From: a bacterium
GTDB taxonomy: Bacteria; Bacillota_I; Bacilli_A; Mycoplasmatales; Mycoplasmoidaceae
Assembly (NCBI GenBank): GCA_017645255.1
Contig: JAGCPI010000001.1
Coordinates: 1 to 64,000 of the forward strand
Reading direction: 5' to 3'
Length of the DNA: 64,000 nucleotides
Below, piece after piece: positions 46,078 to 58,518 of this stretch. Position numbers and translations under genes: made by a program. Within the stretch, counting starts at the first letter, position 1; each line of letters begins with the position of its first letter. Below the pieces are notes generated by a model, which saw only the letters and a list, made by a program, of their open reading frames with translations, had not been told where the DNA came from and made no database searches.

Positions 46078-48099
46078 ATGGAATTACTTGATTTAAATAT
46101 TAACGAAATTAATAACAATTGAACCATCAATGATGCAATTAGAGAATTAGTTGCTAATGCAATTGATGAACATTTACTTGCTCACATTCCAAATGACATC
46201 AAGATTATTTATAATGATGGAACCAAAACATTAATTATTAGTGATGAAGGAAGAGGCATTAAAAGCACTCATTTCATTGAAAATATTAATAAAGAAAAGT
46301 TAAATAATCCTAAAGTCTTTGGTAAACTAGGAATTAACTTAAAGAATGCAATTGCCGTATTAGTTAACAATCATATTAACGTCACGATTAAAAGTGATTT
46401 TGGAATTTATACTCCAGTCATTAGTGCTAAACAAGGATTAAATGACCAAATTAGTACGATTCACATTGAACGGCAAAATAGCTTTAATGAGCAAAAAGGA
46501 ACGATTATTTCTTTATCACCAATTTCCCAGCAGGAAGCAGACCAAGCTAATAATTTATTAACCTTGTGAAAACAAGGCAAATGAATTAATACGATTGCTA
46601 ATCAACCTAATAATTCATCTTTAGTAGCTAATTTAAATCAGCAAATCATTGATTTAAAAACCCAACTAAAAGGAACTGGTAATGATGCATTAAAACTAGC
46701 TTCATTACATAATGAACTATTAGTTTTACAGCAAAAATTAACTGATAAAAATAGTGAATTAGATTGTATGCACCAAGAATTAACTAATACTTCGAATCAG
46801 TTAAGTAAAATGGCTCAACAATTAACTGATAGTGTCCATGATAATAATGTTCTAAAAAATGATTTAACTACTACTAAAACTGAAAACCAACGGCTCAAAG
46901 AAAACTTAACAAAAATTAACCTTGAATACAATGCAGTTGATGAATTATTAAAAGATCCAACTATCATTACAAACGAAGTTTGTCCTGATTGTGGGGGAAA
47001 TTTAGTTTTACGAGAAAATCATAAAACTCATTCAAAATTTCTGGGATGCTTAAATTACCCAAAATGTACTTATATTAAACATATTGCTCAACCCCAACCA
47101 GTAACACTAAAAACGAAAGTGCAAAAACTTCAAGCTGAAAATAAATCATTACACGAAGAAATAGTTATTCAAAAAAATAAATTTCATGCTGATTTAGAAG
47201 ATGCTAAACAATCACTAAATCAACAATATCAACTGAGAGTTGATGATTGATACAAAAATATTAAAGAACAAACCCAAAAGACAATTAATGAATTGCAAAC
47301 TAAATTGCAATCTAAGTTAGATCAAAATGATTCTGATTTAGTGGCTAAAACTAGTGAAATTGTTCAACTAAAGCAATCACTAGCAAAATTAAGCATCGAA
47401 AAAAATGAACTTACTTCCCAACTTTATGACCAACAGTTAAATTATTTAAATGCAAATAATGAACTTAAAAACCAAGCCCACACAATCAAAGAATTAACTG
47501 AAAAGTTAGACTTGGAAATTGAACATGCAAAAAATTTAACAAAAACTAATGATGATTTAGTAAAGCAAATTAGCAATTTGCAAACTGAAAATAATTCCTT
47601 AAAAGCAACTCAAAATAGTCAATTACCAAGTGATTTATTAAATCACCCTACTGAATTATTAAAGTTGGTGACTTTATTAATTCCCAGTGCAAGAAAAACT
47701 ACTTTAAATGAAAATTTAACAAATATTGCTAAATTACATGTTCTTTATGTATCAATTAACAATCAGTTATATCAAGTAAGTACGTGAGTACAAGCAATTA
47801 ATTCAGTAATTAAAGTTTTATATACGATTTATCAAAGTGAGTTCATCCAAAAATTATGAGATTGTAATGAAGGCAAAACTTACGATAATTTAACGATTAG
47901 TGAAAAGAATGAATCTTCCTTAGTATTTAAAGAAAATTTGCAACTAGCAAGTAATGCTGAAGACATTACCATTAAAGTTGCTGATACAATCTATCGTTTA
48001 ATTATTGCAAACAATAAAATTGCTTTTATTGATTTAATTAAATATATTTTTAATAAACTTAATGTCTCATTAGACAATATTTATTTAATTTGCTATTAA
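46078..48099 (+). CDS. Array protein 11: GHKL ATPase, coiled coil and C4 zinc ribbon
   Basis: 673 residues, start M-E-L-L-D-L-N-I. The GHKL motifs are the most complete in the array: N-box E23-L-V-A-N27-A-I-D30, G1 D56-E-G-R-G60, G2 G-K-L-G-I-N-L-K-N-A-I, G3-like G-T-I-I-S-L-S-P. From about residue 185 a long coiled coil begins; it is split by a topoisomerase-type C4 zinc ribbon (C302-P-D-C305-G-G to G-C324-L-N-Y-P-K-C330), then resumes to about 515. The end carries the shared module N-V-S-L-D-N-I-Y-L-I. ATPase plus long coiled coil plus nucleic-acid-type zinc ribbon suggests a DNA- or RNA-acting, MORC/SMC-like machine; this is inference. GGAAGAAA precedes the start. Confidence 0.8.
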
Positions 48100-48146
48100 G
48101 CTAATAATTACATATTTTCATTAATTTACAATCAATGTTAAAAAAT

Positions 48147-48204
48147 AATAAACTAGGGTAATGAAGAAGTTTGGTCTTTTTCATGAACCCTAGTTTATTT
48201 ATTT
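48147..48204 (+). terminator. Terminator of array protein 11
   Basis: AATAAACTAGGGT (48147-48159) and AACCCTAGTTTATT (48186-48199) arms; T-rich 3' side. Confidence 0.75.
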
Positions 48205-48367
48205 ACTTTTATTATCTTTAAGATAATTACTAAAAATCGCTTCCAGTTAATTAAGTTCAATACTTAATTAATTCGATGTGGATTTTATTAATCAAAACTT
48301 CAAGCAAATAAAGTTATTCCTTTATAAAATTAATTAACTATATTTTTTTATTTATTAGGACAAATGG

Positions 48368-51300
48368 GTGCAGATTAAAAAAATGAGAAAAACTAAAAAA
48401 ATTAGTAAATATATAGTTGGAGCAATTGCAATTAGTGCAATTGGGGCACTTGCAGTAAGTACAGCAGTAGGATGTAGTAGCAATAATTCAACAGCTACTT
48501 CTTCATCTAATAATCAAAGTAGTGCCATTACTACGACTTTAGCAGTTATGAAAGCAACTAAAAATGATGGAACGGATTATTATGCCCCATTTAACGATTC
48601 GCTTACTTTAAATGCTACAATTAGTAATTTACCAAATAGGAATGTCACATATAGTTGGTATTGCAATAATACTTTAATCAGTAGCCAAACTACTGCTAAT
48701 AGTCTTGCCATTAAAGTTTTACAAACAAAAAGTACTTATTATGTCATTACTTATGTGAATGGCATTAAGCAAACTACTTCCAATGACGTAACAATTATTC
48801 CCACCTTTGTTGCTAGTAAATTTAGTGCAGTGATTGATGCTAATATTGGCAGCAATGGGATGATGCAACAAGTAACATCAATTAATGATACAAAAAATAT
48901 TAATAGTTATAAACTTGCTTATCATGTATGCTATGATGGGCAAATATTTGATATTAATCCAAAAAGCGTTAATTGAACAATTAATGATCAAACTCAAACA
49001 AACAATACAAGTACCTCAATTGTGATTAACAATTTAAAAGCAGGAGTTAATAATATTAGTGCTACTTCCATGATTAATATCAATGGCCAAAATTACTTTA
49101 TTAATAGTACCTCATTAACTATTAATAACTACCAATTATTAATTGATGGAACAAATGTAACTAATAACCAAGTTAAAGTAGCTTATGATGGTTCATTAAG
49201 CTTAAATGCTTCTGCTAATTCCATTGCATTATTAACAAGTGCATCAATTAATCATCTAACTTACCAATGATATGAAATTGCTAATAAACAAAGTCAAGCT
49301 ACGTTGCTTAATAATCAAACCACTGCAACTTTAAATCTTAATAACATAACTAATAATGCAACTTATTATTTGGTTGCATCCTGGCAAGAAAATAATACTA
49401 CCTATACTTTAACTTCCAACCACATCATGGTGCAAGTAAATGCAAAAACAACATTAAGTAGTCCGATGATTGTTTGCAGTGCTGGTAATACAAAGATTTT
49501 CAATTCATTAAATCTTGACACTAGCAATATTAATAACCAATACCAATTTTCAACTGCTAATATTAAAAATAACAGTACAGTCACTTATTCATTAGAAGAC
49601 TTAACAACTAATAAAGCAATTAGTCTATCAAATAATACAGTTACTGCAACCAGTTCATTGATGATTAACTTTAATTTACTTGGTTTAATGAAAGGTAATC
49701 AATATCAATTAAATGCAACCATTATGAGTACTTCAACAACTTCATTGGTTTTAAGTTTTACTATTTATTATGATGATGTAACTATTGTTCCTAATAATAG
49801 TATGATTATTAGTCAAGTTGGAAATAGTAATACTTACAATGTCAATGAAGGTAGTTCAATTACGATCAACGCTACTAGTTATCAAGGATCAGCAACTGGA
49901 CCGATTTCTTACCAATGAAAAATAAGTAGCAATGGTACTTCGTGGTCAAATCTAAATTCGTCTAGTAATTATCAAGTAAATGGGTCTGAGTTAATAATTA
50001 ATGATCTAAAAGGCAATAAGGTCTATTTCCAATTAATTGAAACAATTGGTAATTTAAGTTTAACCTCCAATTCAATCGAAATCATTCCAGTTGCCATTAA
50101 TTCTTCAACAACATCTAATTATTCTGATATTGTTATTAGCACTACTTCTATACCTTACTATGGGTATGATGTTACTTTAACTAGTAATATCAATAATGCT
50201 AAATCGTATGCTTGATATCTAGTAATTAATAACGAACTAAGTAGTAATGTAGTAAGTACAAAATCCACTTATACCATTCAAGGAATTACAACTGATCAAT
50301 CATATAAATTAGTAGTAACAGGTCCTAGTAATAAAATTTATTCTTCATCAATTTATGAAGTAAAAGTTAATCCACTAAGCAATTTAACTTTATCAACCAC
50401 TGCTAATTTAAACGGATATGCAACTTGGTGAGTTAATGAACAATTAACTACTTTTATTGGGCATGAAGAATTTAATAATTTCATTAATCAAAATGGAATT
50501 GGATGCTCAATTGCAACTAACGTCACCTACCAAGATTTTACTGATTATAAGTGCTATTTTCACTGCATGCCAAGTAGTGATGGTTTTGGTAACCAACAAT
50601 TTTTAACAATTAGTGCGAAAGCAACTAATCCAATTAGTATGGCAACCTGAAATGCTGGGTGAAAAACTGATGCTAGTTTACAAGTACCAACTGGCAGCAT
50701 CTTTACGTGAACATTACCATATGAACTAAGTTCTTTAGATTATTCGCAAGGCAAAGTTGGATTAAGCATGCTTAATGTAAGCGACTGATTAACTAGTAAT
50801 TATGCTCCTAGTTTAAAAGTTCCTTTTGGGTTATCAATTGGAACTAATACGAATCCAACTGCTATTTCTGGAAATGGCAAATATACCCAAGCAATCAATG
50901 GTGTCATTGGAATTGCATATGGTAATAGCATTAATGACAGTTGAAATGCTCCAAGTACTTGAGCAAATGCTTATTCAAAAACAACTGAATCAAATGAAAA
51001 CAAAAGTTCTATTTCCAACCCAAATAAAAATTCTTTAATTTTGACAACTGCAAACAATAGTGTAAATATTGCTAGCAATTCCCTCATTACCTTTTTAACC
51101 AATGCTTATACAATTGCCGGAACAGTAAGTACTACTAGTTTTACTAATAACACGGTGGCAATTAATCCAATTAGTTGTACATATGAAATAATCAAAGACA
51201 ATAATATCTTAATAAGTGGAAATGCAACTTGAATTAATGACCAAGCCATGGTTAACTATAATTTTTACGAACCAGGTCAATACGAAATAAAAATTACTTA

Positions 51301-54300
51301 TATGATTCCAAACTTAAAAAATACTACTTTACAACAAACTAATGTTTATTATGTCAATTACAACCAAATAGCAATTAGTACTACTAATTTAAATCCTGTC
51401 ATTGGCTCAAACGTTACTTTAAGTGCAAATAATACCAAAATGTATACAAGTGAAACGAATGCTACTTATGAATGACAACAATTTATCAATGGCTCATGAA
51501 AAACTGTGCAAAATTCTAGTGCTAGCACATATGATGTCAACATCAATGTTTATAATGAAAACTATGAATATCAATTAATTGAAACAATCAATGGGATTGC
51601 TTATCAAAGTGCTCCCATTACTTTAACACCTAATTTAGATAACTTTAATGCCAGTGCAACTATTAGTAGTGCAAACGCATTAAATGGTGCAATTGGCATT
51701 ACTAAAAATACTAGTCAAGCTTTTAATTTAAGCATTACTTGTAATGGAGTTACTTATGATAATGCCAATCATTCTTCTTTAAAGAACGTAAAAATTGTTT
51801 GAAATGTCAATGGTAATAATTTTAGTTCAGCTAACTGAACTAGTAATTATGCACCAAGTAGCAATAATTATGGCAATTACAAAATTAGTGCCACTGTTAC
51901 ATTTACTTTATATGGCAAAACATTCAGCAATATTACTTCAAACGCCATTACGATTGACTATAGTGCCCAAATTGGTACCATTACAGTTGCTAGTCCCACT
52001 AGTTCCTCACCTTATCTTTACAACCCTAAAGAATCAAAACTTGTTATTTGGGGAACTAATGAAAGTTCACCAGAAGACACGAAAATTAACTTTGATGTAA
52101 GTGGAATTACTCATAACTCAAAAAATAAATACGCCATTGCTTTTTATAACAACAGTGAATTAGGCACTACCATTCCCGTTAATTATGACAGTAGTACTAA
52201 TTCATTTACGATTACTGCTGATCAATTTATTGGATATAATTGCCTTCAATTATTAGTTAATGGCATTAGTGCATCCCAAGTAATTGCATATAGTTACTTA
52301 CCGCAAAAACCGTGGTTTGAAATTGCTCCTCATAGTACAATTAGTGTTACTAACCCCCAAATTATTTTGCAGCCTAATGAATCATTAGGGAACGCGGTGT
52401 TAGGAACTTTAATTCCTGCTGACGTAAGTTTTGATTTAGAAGTAAACGGAACTAGTATCCAAATTAGCCATGATAAGAATTTCTCAAGTGATGAAGGCAA
52501 TGCAACAATCATTATTGACCAAGACACTAATAATCCCATTACTATTGATAATTTTTATAGTGTTAGTGTTTTAGGTGAAACATACATAATTAAATTTAAT
52601 AAAACTCAATTTGCTCAATTAATTAAATCAGTTGATTATAGCGGAAGTTGAACCACCATTCAAGTAAGTACTACTTTAAGCAATGTTACTTTAAATAACG
52701 AACCAATTAGTGGCCCTAACCCATTATCACAAATCATTGGGTATGCTAATAGTGATAATAGTAACAATTCAATATATACAGCAGGTGTTTATTGAAATAA
52801 TGTTCCGGTTACTTCAGTTCCAGTTGGAGCAACCAACGTTACCCTACAAATTAGTGGAACAAACTCCACCGACAAAATTCAATGAATGCAAGTAACTTCG
52901 AATGGGACGTTTGATTTAACTGGGGCAAATTCAAGTAGTTTTACTTTACCAACGTCAAGTTTTGCTAGTTCAAACCAAATCCTTACTTATGAAGCCCAAG
53001 TTACTACAGCAAATGGAGTTGTGATTACTAATCAATGTACAGTCACAGTGAATAATCTTGGGCAAGCACAAATTAATGTTTATGATCCAAGTACTAACCA
53101 AAATGTTAGTGAAAACAATTCTATTTACACCTTAACTAGTGGCAATATTTATAATATTCAAACACCTAACCAAAGTCCCGTTACTTTTAATAACCAAAAT
53201 AGTGGTGGTAGTAGTTTAGCTACTTACTACCAATGGCAATATAAAAGTAATGTTGTCATTTTAGGTGGGATTGCATCACACGGAGTGTGAACTAATCTTG
53301 GGAATGCTACTAATACTTACACTCCCTATCAATATGACGCAATTCCAATGTATTCAGTATCTTTTAGGTTAGTGGTATTTAGTGATGCAAATCCTACCAA
53401 TCCAATAACTTTTAGTGTTGAAAATAATCCCCAATACATTATTTCTAACACCATTAATACGTATGCTCCATTAAATTGCAATTACACTTTAAGCAGCACT
53501 ACTTCAACGATTAAGCAAGGAACAACAGTTTCTTATACTTTAAACCCAAGTAATCAACAAGCCTTAGAACAATTAATTGAAAGTTGCCAATATGAATATG
53601 AAACTTATAATTCAACAACTAATAATTACAATCAGCCAACTTGGTTTTATCCAATTACTGTAACTTGATTCTTTAAGTTAAGTAGCCAATCCAGTTATAC
53701 TAAAGCTGCTACTTTACCAATTATTGATCAGAATGGGAAATTAGAATTTGCTGGTAGTGATTCATTATCATACACTTTTAGTGCAAATACTTTTTCAACT
53801 TTAGGTACTTATAATATTTATGCCAAAATAAACTATACTGATAACTTTAATTCTTCTATTAGTAACACTGCAAATTTAACTGTTACTAGCACTGCAAGCA
53901 GTTTAAATTACAACTATGAAACTTACATGGAAGATACAATTGCTAATTGAATTAATGCTGGTACTAATGCAGTTGTAAATACTTCACTAAGTGGCACCCA
54001 ACCCCAATCAACTTTCAATGATTTCATTCAACAAAACGGTGCTGGTTATGAAGTGCATGCTACATCCCAAGACTTTGATAACTATAAAGTTTCATTTACA
54101 TCAACTCCAAGTGCAGATTCTAGTGAATTAGGTAGTAATGAATGATTAACTATTACAGCTACTGCAACTACTACCATTGACATGTATTATTGAGAAGGAA
54201 ATAATGGTTGAGGTGCAAGTGGGGGAACCACGGTTGCTAGTGGTAGTCAATTTGTATGAACATTGCCATACGCACTTGCTGATATTAGTTATTCTTCCTC

Positions 54301-54940
54301 TACGAATGGTGGCATGCTTGAAATGGCATTAAATAGTACTTACAGTAATGCTTCGTCCAATGAAAGTCTTCTTGTTCCATTTGGTTTATCAGTTGGTACA
54401 AGCACTGACCCAACTTCAATTTCCAAGACATGATCTTTCACTAGCAACTATGATGGAGTCCTAGCAAATAATTATGGTTCAAATGGTGAATCGTTTATTT
54501 TGCCAGACCCTTGAGTAGTTCCATACAGTCAAGATAAGACAGCAATTAATTTATTTGCTAATCAATTAAGCACACGTACTTTTATGTTTACTAGCATTAA
54601 ATCAAAAACAAATAATTTCATTACCAATTTAATGAAGAACAATGAAGTTAGCTTAATAAACATTAATGCTAAATATCATGACTTTAGTAATTGAGATTGA
54701 TGATGAAATTTACCTGTAATGTATCAACATTATTTTTTAAATATTATGGCATTTAATCGCCATGAATTTACTTTAAATGTGGCAAATAAGCTAAGTACTA
54801 AGCAAATATCATCAGCATTCATCCCAATAAGTTCTTATTACCCATCAACTTTTTCTTATTTAAAATCATTAACCATTTTTAATTATTTTAGTACAAGTTC
54901 AAATGCCATTCTTTTTTCTCACTTGCTTTTAAACCATTAA
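48368..54940 (+). CDS. Giant surface lipoprotein with Ig-like and duplicated modules
   Basis: 2190 residues in one frame when TGA is Trp. A GTG start at 48368 lies after AGGA; an ATG five codons later is the alternative. The lysine-rich N-terminus and hydrophobic helix end in A-V-S-T-A-V-G-C, a lipobox. The rest is Ser/Thr/Asn/Tyr-rich and looks like many beta-sandwich (Ig-like) units, each with a Y-x-W core. A module of about 185 residues occurs twice (from nucleotides 50401 and 53915): both contain Q-D-F-x-x-Y-K, then W-T-L-P-Y, V-P-F-G-L-S-(I/V)-G-T. Adhesion or immune contact is the likely role, by analogy with other mycoplasma surface proteins. Confidence 0.8.
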
Positions 54941-55050
54941 TACTTAATCAGCCAATCAAAAATTAAATTACCACTGCAATTGAATAATATCAATAAACAA
55001 ATAGTTACTTTTTGTTAACTATTAAAAAAGATTCAAACAGACTTTAAGAT

Positions 55051-55087
55051 AAAAAAAATGCAAGAACGATCGTAGTTCTTGCATTTT
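55051..55087. terminator. Bidirectional terminator between convergent genes
   Basis: AAAAATGCAAGAAC and GTTCTTGCATTTTT arms around GATCGT. Confidence 0.85.
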
Positions 55088-55094
55088 TGATAAA

Positions 55095-56801
55095 TTAAGC
55101 TTGTTCCTTAACTTCTTGGGTTTGCTTAATTTCATCTTTATGGTGAATATTATTAAATAATTTCTTAATGTCTTTAGTAATATAACCAGGGTCTTTGACG
55201 GAGTTTAATGATTTATCTTTTACAATCACAATAATACCAATAAATAATTTTCAAATGACATAACTCTTATTTAATGCATACCATGCAAATAAGTTATCTA
55301 AGTTATTGTGAGTAAGAATTAAACCCCAAGTAAGAATGGCATATACAACACTTACAAATGCATCAGTTAATAAAATTCAACGAGAGTTACCACTAATTTG
55401 GAAGTAATAAATATTGTTGTACATGATGTTAATGAACATGTAAGCCCCATAAATACAACTCATACCCATTCCCATGTTTCAAAGTTCGCGGTAAGTAAAA
55501 CTAGTGGTGTAACTTTGACCATTTTCATTGACTTGGAACGACCAGAATTTATTCGGGTCATTCATGCCCCCAATGAGGTACATATTTAATTCATACGAAA
55601 TTATTAGAACAATAAATAGCAAGCACAAAGCAATGATAAATCCTCACCAGAACATTCTCGTCGTATTTTCCTTGGCATTTTTAATTAAACCACGACCAAG
55701 CGGAATGGAAAGGAAGATGTTCGTAATTAAACCAAAACCATTAAAGAAAATAAAGAGGTAAGTAGAATATTGTGAACATAGCAAAATTACTTCATGATAA
55801 ATTTTTTGATTTTGGGCGTCTAGTCCCGCATGGGGATCAATTACCCCTCCAACTTGGGAGAAGATATCAGCCACTGCTCACACTGCTGCATCAAGCATTA
55901 CTCAATAAGAATACTTAAAGAAAAAACCAACCAGTGGTCAATCCACTGTTCATTTAATAGTTCTTAAAAAATAAAAATATGTATAAGCAACATTGCGTTC
56001 TTTACTTATATGAAATTGCCATTGATTAAACGTAATTTTGTAAACATTTGGAATGTAGCAATATACGAAAATAATGAGAATTTGCACAATGTATCAGAAA
56101 TCATAAATAATGGCGTAATTTCTTGCTACATCAATCGAATTAGCATTATAAGTAACACTAGCACTATAAGCCCCTAGCACGATTAAGTAAAAGAAAAAAC
56201 CAATAATAGCACTTCAACATTGCACTCAAATTAAGTTTAAGCAAACAAAGGAAGAAATGAAATATCAGTCAAGCATATAGAAAATAATGGAAACAGCTGA
56301 TCATGCTAAAAAGGTTGATCCATAAGTTAAATACGATCCACTAAACCCAAAAAGATTTTCGTCAAAATTTTGGGAATAAATGGTCATGAAGATAGTAACA
56401 ATGATGGAAATACCAATGGAAAACATTAAGATATCCTTCATGATTTCATTCAGTTTTTTTAAATCATTTTGGGCAATATAGTTCCCAATCATACTAAACC
56501 CGGCTAAAACAAATACAACGGCCAAAATATCAATATAACTAAAACCATAGATGGTGTAGTTATAAACGTTGTTTAACGTCGCATTCGTAGTCCCAAACAT
56601 ATCATGTGGTAAAACTGAAGCAATAAACACGGTAGCAAAGATTGGTGCTAGCGAAACAAAGATTGATCATAGAAAAGCGGGAATCGCAATTTTTCAATAT
56701 GCTCTTATCCAAGCTCTATCACCCATGTATTTAATAAAGAAAGCCTTTGTTTTACTGCTAAAAGTTTGGGGAATATTATTAAAGGTGGGATAATTTTGCA
56801 T
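55095..56801 (-). CDS. MATE-like multi-TM membrane protein
   Basis: 568 residues with about a dozen hydrophobic segments from residue 35 onward. The first segments resemble MATE/DinF transporters: I-A-I-P-A-F-L-W then F-V-L-A-G-F-S-M-I-G-N-Y-I-A-Q-N-D-L-K-K. MATE proteins export drugs or lipids using ion gradients, but the match is by eye and MurJ-like or other polysaccharide flippases are alternatives. It follows rsmH by two bases with a perfect AAAGGAGG, so the two form an operon. A related-looking gene is cut by the window end (63197-64000). Confidence 0.6.
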
Positions 56802-56803
56802 CA

Positions 56804-57730
56804 CTACCTCCTTTCAATTACTCGTAACTTTGCACTGCGACTACGATGATTGAAAGCAACTTCTTGTTCACTAGCAACAATTGGCTTTTTTGTAACTAAA
56901 ACATAATCAACTTTAACATCCATTGGAATTTTTTTGTAAACTAAATCTTCATTACACAATTTGTAAAATTCTTGTTTAACAATTTTATCTTCCAAGGAAT
57001 GAAAAGTGATGATTGCTAATCTTCCATGCGGTTTTAATTTATTTGCTAAAACAGGAATAGCCTTTTTTAAAACATTTAGTTCATCATTAACATAAATTCG
57101 CAATGCTTGAAAATAAGGCTTACATGGATTTTTACGTACTAAGTCATGCGAAAAATCCACTTGATAAATTAAATCTGCTAATTCAAGCGTTGATTTAATC
57201 AAGTGGTCTTTTCTTGTCTTGACAATTAATTGGCTTAATGCTTTTGCTTGCTTGCATTCGCCATATGTTTTAAAAATAAAGATTAAAGTATCTAAAGGAG
57301 CAAAATTAATAACTTGATAAGCATCAAGATCTTGTTCTTGGTTCATGCGCATATCAAGTTTTGCGTCTTTTAAGTACGAAAAACCGCGGTCTTGTTCATC
57401 CAATTCGTAACTAGAAACTCCTAAATCAAGCAAAATAGCATCAAATTTTTGCGTCGGTAAATATTGATCAATGGCACCATAATTAGCATGATACAAGTGG
57501 ACATTATGGTCACCTTTGAATAAATTGAGGCAATAATTATAAGCAAATAAATCTTGATCAAAACCATAAAAATTACCCATTTTATTGGCTTTTTGATAAA
57601 TTGCTTGGAAATGACCAGCAAATCCTATGGTACCATCAAAATAGTCCATCATTGGGTGGACTTGTAAGATGCTAATCACTTCTTCTAATAAAACAGATAA
57701 GTGATAAATTGGAGTTGCTTTTTCGTTCAT
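56804..57730 (-). CDS. rsmH: 16S rRNA (cytosine1402-N4)-methyltransferase RsmH (MraW)
   Basis: 308 residues, typical length. It uses AdoMet to methylate N4 of C1402 in the ribosomal P site. Motifs: D-G-T-I-G-F-A-G-H, then L-L-D-L-G-V-S-S, then D-R-G-F-S-Y, H-S-L-E-D-K-I-V and the C-terminal H-R-S-R-S-A-K-L-R. In many bacteria and mycoplasmas it is in the division cluster with mraZ and ftsZ; here neither is adjacent, and a MATE-like gene follows directly. The stop is TAG. Confidence 0.95.
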   Translation of the reverse strand: MNEKATPIYHLSVLLEEVISILQVHPMMDYFDGTIGFAGHFQAIYQKANKMGNFYGFDQDLFAYNYCLNLFKGDHNVHLYHANYGAIDQYLPTQKFDAILLDLGVSSYELDEQDRGFSYLKDAKLDMRMNQEQDLDAYQVINFAPLDTLIFIFKTYGECKQAKALSQLIVKTRKDHLIKSTLELADLIYQVDFSHDLVRKNPCKPYFQALRIYVNDELNVLKKAIPVLANKLKPHGRLAIITFHSLEDKIVKQEFYKLCNEDLVYKKIPMDVKVDYVLVTKKPIVASEQEVAFNHRSRSAKLRVIERR

Positions 57731-57976
57731 AATTGATTTAGGTTTTTAAAGTTACAAGTAATCAATATTACAAATTTCGATTAGATTTTAACACATAATA
57801 TAAAAAATGAAATTAATTTTATAAATGTGTAAATTATTGTTTTTTCTTTAACAAAAAATATTTTTTTATATTAATTATCATTACATATAAAATAAGCATA
57901 AACTTTAAGCAAAGATTTTTGACATCTTTATTTTTAAATTGCTTATTGTAAATATACATAATATAAGGATATAAAA

Positions 57977-58417
57977 ATGACAAAGAAAGAAGAACATAAA
58001 GAATCAACCAAGGAAGTTAAGAAGCCAACTGAAGAAATCGAAGAAGAAGAAGTTGAAGAAGAATTTCCTGAATCGGACGCTGAATTTGAAAGCGATGAAG
58101 ATGTAGAAGGAAATAAGGAAATGATGATTCTTGATGAAACAGCTAATAAGTTGATTCATAAAATTGAAACATTAGATCCTGATGACAAAAACAATTGAGA
58201 TGATTTAAAAGAATTATCTAAAATTCTTAAGAACATTGCCAGTGCAAAAAAGAATTTATTAAAAGCTGATTTATTAGGTCTTGAATTAGATGATTGCTTA
58301 ATCGATAGTCTTCCTGAAGATGAAAAGAAGGAAGATGAACCAATCGAATTCGAAGACGAAGAAATCGAAGAAATTGACGAACCTGAAACAAAAAAAGATT
58401 CCAAGAAACACAAATAA
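57977..58417 (+). CDS. Acidic charged protein, unknown
   Basis: 146 residues, AAGGA upstream. Runs of Glu/Asp with Lys at both ends; the middle (W-D-D-L-K-E-L-S-K-I-L-K-N-I-A) may form a helix. Acid tails recall RNA polymerase delta, but its usual N-terminal domain is not recognisable, so no symbol is given. A TTGACA at 57919-57924 may be its promoter -35. Confidence 0.7.
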
Positions 58418-58444
58418 TTAATTATTAAATTTAGTTAAATAATA

Positions 58445-58474
58445 AATAGTATGAGTTGCCTCATACTATTTTTA
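58445..58474 (+). terminator. Terminator
   Basis: AATAGTATGAG, loop TTGC, CTCATACTATT, then T run. Confidence 0.9.
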
Positions 58475-58518
58475 TATAATAATCTATTATATGGATTGTT
58501 TTTAGAAGGAGTAATTAA

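Noticed and set aside
50826..52895. Several open frames in a second phase within the giant lipoprotein
   Set aside because: They lie in a different frame from the signal peptide and the long continuous reading.
57977..58417. RNA polymerase delta subunit (RpoE)
   Set aside because: Acidic composition fits but the N-terminal domain of the family is not visible.
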